From contig NZ_CP031396.1 in assembly GCF_003363755.1 (NCBI RefSeq), positions 4,930,501 to 4,994,500 of the forward strand: a stretch of 64,000 nucleotides of DNA, in the 5' to 3' direction. Below are positions 61,817-64,000 of the stretch, piece after piece. This DNA is from Pseudomonas protegens (lineage in GTDB: Bacteria; Pseudomonadota; Gammaproteobacteria; Pseudomonadales; Pseudomonadaceae). The notes under the pieces are model-generated. The model worked only from the letters and a program-made list of their open reading frames with translations, had not been told where the DNA came from and made no database searches. The translations under genes and the position numbers were made by a program. Position 1 is the first letter of the stretch. Each line of letters opens with the position of its first letter.

Positions 61817-63021
61817 CCCGCGGGGCCGCGTCCGGCCAGTTCCGTCAGCGCCTCCAGCAGGCGCTGGATTTCCGCTTCGGTATTCAAATAGCTCAGGGCG
61901 ATCCGGGCAATCTGGGGCAGGCCTCGGGCCTGCATGTCCAGCGGGGTGTAGGCCACGCCATTGGCTCCGATATTGATGCCCCTTCGAGCCAACGCTTCCT
62001 TCAGTGCAAAACAGTCCCAGCCCTTGAGGGTGAAGGCAATCAGGCCTGACTGCTGCCCGGCGACCCCCAGGTCCTGGCGCTGCAGGCCGGGCAGGCGGTC
62101 GAGGTCCTGACGCAGCGTGTCGGCCAGGGTCTTGATCCGCTGGCGGATGGCGTCGATACCGATGCTGTTCAGTTCCTGCAAGGCATTGGCCAGCCCCGCC
62201 AGCAGCACCAGCGAAACTTCGCTGGTTTCGAAGCGCCGTGCATCGTCCCGCAAACTGAAGCCCTGGCCGTTCCAGGGAGCAGACAAGACATCCCGCGGCA
62301 GTGGCTGCAACTGTTCCAGAAAACCCGGCCTGACATAGAGCAGGGCCGTGCCCCGTGGCCCGCGCAGGTATTTGCGTCCCGCGCCTTTGAGCACGTCGCA
62401 CCCCAGCGCCTCTACATCACAGGGCAGTTGCCCCAGGGCCTGGCCAGCGTCGATGAAATAGGGAATGCGCCTATTTCGGGCCAGTTGGCCGACGGCGGCG
62501 GCCGGATTGATCAAGCCGCCGTTGGCCGGCAGCCAGGTCAGGGCGATCAGGCGCACGCGCGAGTCGAGCATGGATTCCAGCGCCTCCACCGAAACTGCGC
62601 CATGGCGGTCGCAGGGGATGATTTCCAGTTGGGCGCCGGCACTTACCGCCTGGGCCAGGCAGGCCAGGTTGCCACCCCATTCATGGCGCCCCACCAGAAT
62701 CCGGTCGCCCGCCTGCCACGGCGGCAGGGCGTTGAAGGCCATGCTCCAGGCTGCCGAGCCGCTGCTGGCAAAGGCGATTGCAGCGGGACTGGTATTGAGC
62801 AGGCGGGCCGCGACCTCACGGGCCTGTTCCTGCAGCTGTGCGCCGGTGATGGCGGCCTCCATCGGCCCTTCACTGGCTTCCCGTTGCAGTTGCCCGAGCA
62901 TGGCGTCCAGGGTGCCCTGGCTGGGCAATGAAGCACCCGCGTGGTTGAAGTGACAGACCCGGGCGCAGCCGGGTGTGGCCTCGCGCAGACGGGCGAGGTG
63001 CGCTGGGTCCAGGGGGCTCAT
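61813..63021 (-). CDS. PLP-dependent class V aminotransferase
   Basis: 402 aa, fold type I. It has the N-terminal FNHAGASLPS, then SGSAAWSMAFNAL, TWLPANGGLINP, the PLP Asp in YFIDAGQALGQLP, and the PLP lysine in KGAGRKYLRGPRG. The class includes selenocysteine lyases, SufS-like desulfurases and kynureninase/isopenicillin-epimerase-like enzymes; the reaction is undecided, and no desulfurase-type catalytic Cys near residue 325 stands out. Its start overlaps the RidA-family stop by four bases, so they are co-translated. Confidence 0.88.
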   Translation of the reverse strand: MSPLDPAHLARLREATPGCARVCHFNHAGASLPSQGTLDAMLGQLQREASEGPMEAAITGAQLQEQAREVAARLLNTSPAAIAFASSGSAAWSMAFNALPPWQAGDRILVGRHEWGGNLACLAQAVSAGAQLEIIPCDRHGAVSVEALESMLDSRVRLIALTWLPANGGLINPAAAVGQLARNRRIPYFIDAGQALGQLPCDVEALGCDVLKGAGRKYLRGPRGTALLYVRPGFLEQLQPLPRDVLSAPWNGQGFSLRDDARRFETSEVSLVLLAGLANALQELNSIGIDAIRQRIKTLADTLRQDLDRLPGLQRQDLGVAGQQSGLIAFTLKGWDCFALKEALARRGINIGANGVAYTPLDMQARGLPQIARIALSYLNTEAEIQRLLEALTELAGRGPAG

Positions 63022-63488
63022 GGCTTGAGTTCGAAAATCGCGTCGACCTCCACGGCGACCCCGGCGGGCAGGCTGGCCACACCCACCGCGGTGCGCGCAT
63101 GCCGGCCTTTCTCACCCAGGGCGTTGACCAGCAGGTTGGAAGCGCCATTGGCCACGATGCCATGGCTCTGGAAATCGGCACTGGCGGCAATGAATACACC
63201 GAGCCGGCTGATGCGCTGCAGCCGCGACAGGTCGTCGTCCAGCGCCGCGCTCAACTGGGCCAGCAAGGCCAGGGCCGCGAGCTCGGCGGCCTGGGTGCCT
63301 TGCTCCACTGTCAGACTCTCGCCGAGACGGCCCTGCAGGGTCGGTTGGCCTTGCAACAAGGGAATCTGTCCGGAGATCAGCAGCAGGTTCTGGCTGCGTA
63401 CATGGTTGACGTAGTTGGCGATTGGCTGGCTGGGGGCGGGTAGCTCAAGCCCCAATTGCTGCACGCGGTGTTTCAGGGAGTCGCTCAT
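63018..63488 (-). CDS. RidA (YjgF/YER057c/UK114)-family protein
   Basis: 156 aa, longer than RidA (128 aa). It has LLISGQIPLLQGQP (the N-terminal strand), GVFIAASADF, and HARTAVGVASLPAGVAVEVDAIFEL with the conserved Arg. RidA-like proteins deaminate reactive 2-aminoacrylate and other enamines released by PLP enzymes, which fits its overlap with an aminotransferase gene. The start at 63488 gives MSDSLKHRVQQLG; the ORF to 63614 has no support upstream. Confidence 0.88.
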   Translation of the reverse strand: MSDSLKHRVQQLGLELPAPSQPIANYVNHVRSQNLLLISGQIPLLQGQPTLQGRLGESLTVEQGTQAAELAALALLAQLSAALDDDLSRLQRISRLGVFIAASADFQSHGIVANGASNLLVNALGEKGRHARTAVGVASLPAGVAVEVDAIFELKP

Positions 63489-63576
63489 GGGAAGTCCTCG
63501 GATGCAAGGCCTGCAGCATCCGCGTTCAGTCCAGGAGCGACAAACGGATAGATCTAATTCGACGTATCTGAATTTC

Positions 63577-64000
63577 TCATGGGTCGAGGCCTTGTTCCAG
63601 TAGCCACTGTACAAAGCACTCCAGAGCCGGGTTCGACGCTCCTTCAGCGGTCACCAGCCAATAGCCGATCTGGCTGCACAAAGGGGGCAGGTCGAAGGCA
63701 TCCACCAGGCTGCCCTGGGCCAAGTGGCGTTGGATCAACTGGCGGCGCCCCATAGCGATGCCCTGGCCGGCCACGGCCGCTTCCACCACGATGTTGTAGT
63801 CGTGCAGCATCACCCTGGGGTGGGAGGCCAGGTCCATGGCCTGTTGCCTGCTCCAGTCATCCCACTCGAAGGGTTGATGGGAGCGAGCCAACAGCAAGGG
63901 GCCGTTGGCCAGGGAGGTGGCTTTGAAGGCAGGGCTGCAGACTGGCGATAGCTGCTCGGCGAGAAAGCGCGTGGCCCGGACCTTTGGCCAGTTGCCCTTG
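63577..64000 (-). CDS. LysR-family regulator (partial, 5' end beyond window)
   Basis: The last 141 codons of a LysR-type regulator, running off the right edge. The visible part is the C-terminal half of the effector domain: LAEQLSPVCSPAFKA, RVMLHDYNIVVEAAVAGQGIAMGRRQLI and GYWLVTAEGASNPALECFVQWL. The pattern is of the GcvA/AmpR-like group. It stands 88 bp upstream of the RidA/aminotransferase pair on the same strand and may regulate it. Confidence 0.85.
   Translation of the reverse strand, partial: KGNWPKVRATRFLAEQLSPVCSPAFKATSLANGPLLLARSHQPFEWDDWSRQQAMDLASHPRVMLHDYNIVVEAAVAGQGIAMGRRQLIQRHLAQGSLVDAFDLPPLCSQIGYWLVTAEGASNPALECFVQWLLEQGLDP

Overview
The window is GC-rich chromosomal DNA whose gene content and order point to Pseudomonas, most likely the P. 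fluorescens/protegens/chlororaphis side of the genus. The evidence is a quiP-type acylase, the stretch ychJ - OmpA lipoprotein - DUF1145 - dinG - GH-like - esterase - OmpA - pdxH - glycine-zipper lipoprotein, a braCDEFG/livKHMGF operon, an MHYT-GGDEF-EAL protein close to rapA, and typical Pseudomonas REP/REPIN repeats. I saw no insertion sequence, prophage, CRISPR array or rRNA. This is ordinary core and near-core chromosome with a few accessory genes. Species and locus comparisons come from memory of related genomes, not from a search.

Layout. 1-3.5 kb: an aminoacyl-phosphatidylglycerol synthase (mprF) followed by its probable hydrolase (VirJ type, cut by the window edge). 3.8-4.2 kb: two tandem initiator tRNA genes. 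4.4-5.5 kb: SOS polymerase dinB behind a LexA box. 5.6-13.1 kb: a lipoprotein, proS, an AmpG-type permease, an alkyltransferase-like protein, a DUF481 outer-membrane protein, a cold-shock protein, dcd and a 70-aa protein. 13.2-17.4 kb: a J-Q-M-O-P basic amino-acid ABC transporter operon. 17.7-26.1 kb: quiP-like acylase, a cysteine-hydrolase relative, two SEC-C proteins, LEA-2 lipoprotein, twin OmpA lipoproteins, DUF1145 and a collagen-like Gly-rich protein, and CopD. 26.2-36.3 kb: dinG, an agarase-like glycoside hydrolase, an EstB-type esterase, a WW-repeat OmpA lipoprotein, pdxH, a SlyB-like lipoprotein and nhaA.

36.6-44.7 kb: a cysteine-synthase-fold enzyme, an FAD dehydrogenase, a lipoprotein, a divergent SDR/LysR pair, then a four-gene bufferin-type (DUF2282-DUF692-DUF2063-DoxX) metal-stress operon. 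44.8-49.8 kb: the livKHMGF (braCDEFG) transporter. 50.1-52.9 kb: DUF2288 and, on the other strand, a 726-aa FtsZ/tubulin-superfamily protein, which is the most striking gene here. 53.1-64 kb: a beta-hydroxyacid dehydrogenase, the MHYT-GGDEF-EAL protein, a YkgJ-type Cys-cluster protein, a Spns-type MFS permease, rapA, a 113-aa conserved protein, an aminotransferase V/RidA pair and a truncated LysR regulator.

Main points for follow-up: (1) the tubulin-like protein keeps recognisable T1, T3, T4 and T7 loops yet is not FtsZ; (2) the bufferin-type operon has a possible ECF promoter; (3) both tandem OmpA lipoprotein genes are preceded by hairpins that bury the ribosome binding site, using a shared anti-SD motif; (4) SOS boxes precede dinB and dinG; (5) several enzymes lack the usual catalytic residue (PWHR alkyltransferase-like protein, Ser-for-Cys cysteine hydrolase, SDR without YxxxK).
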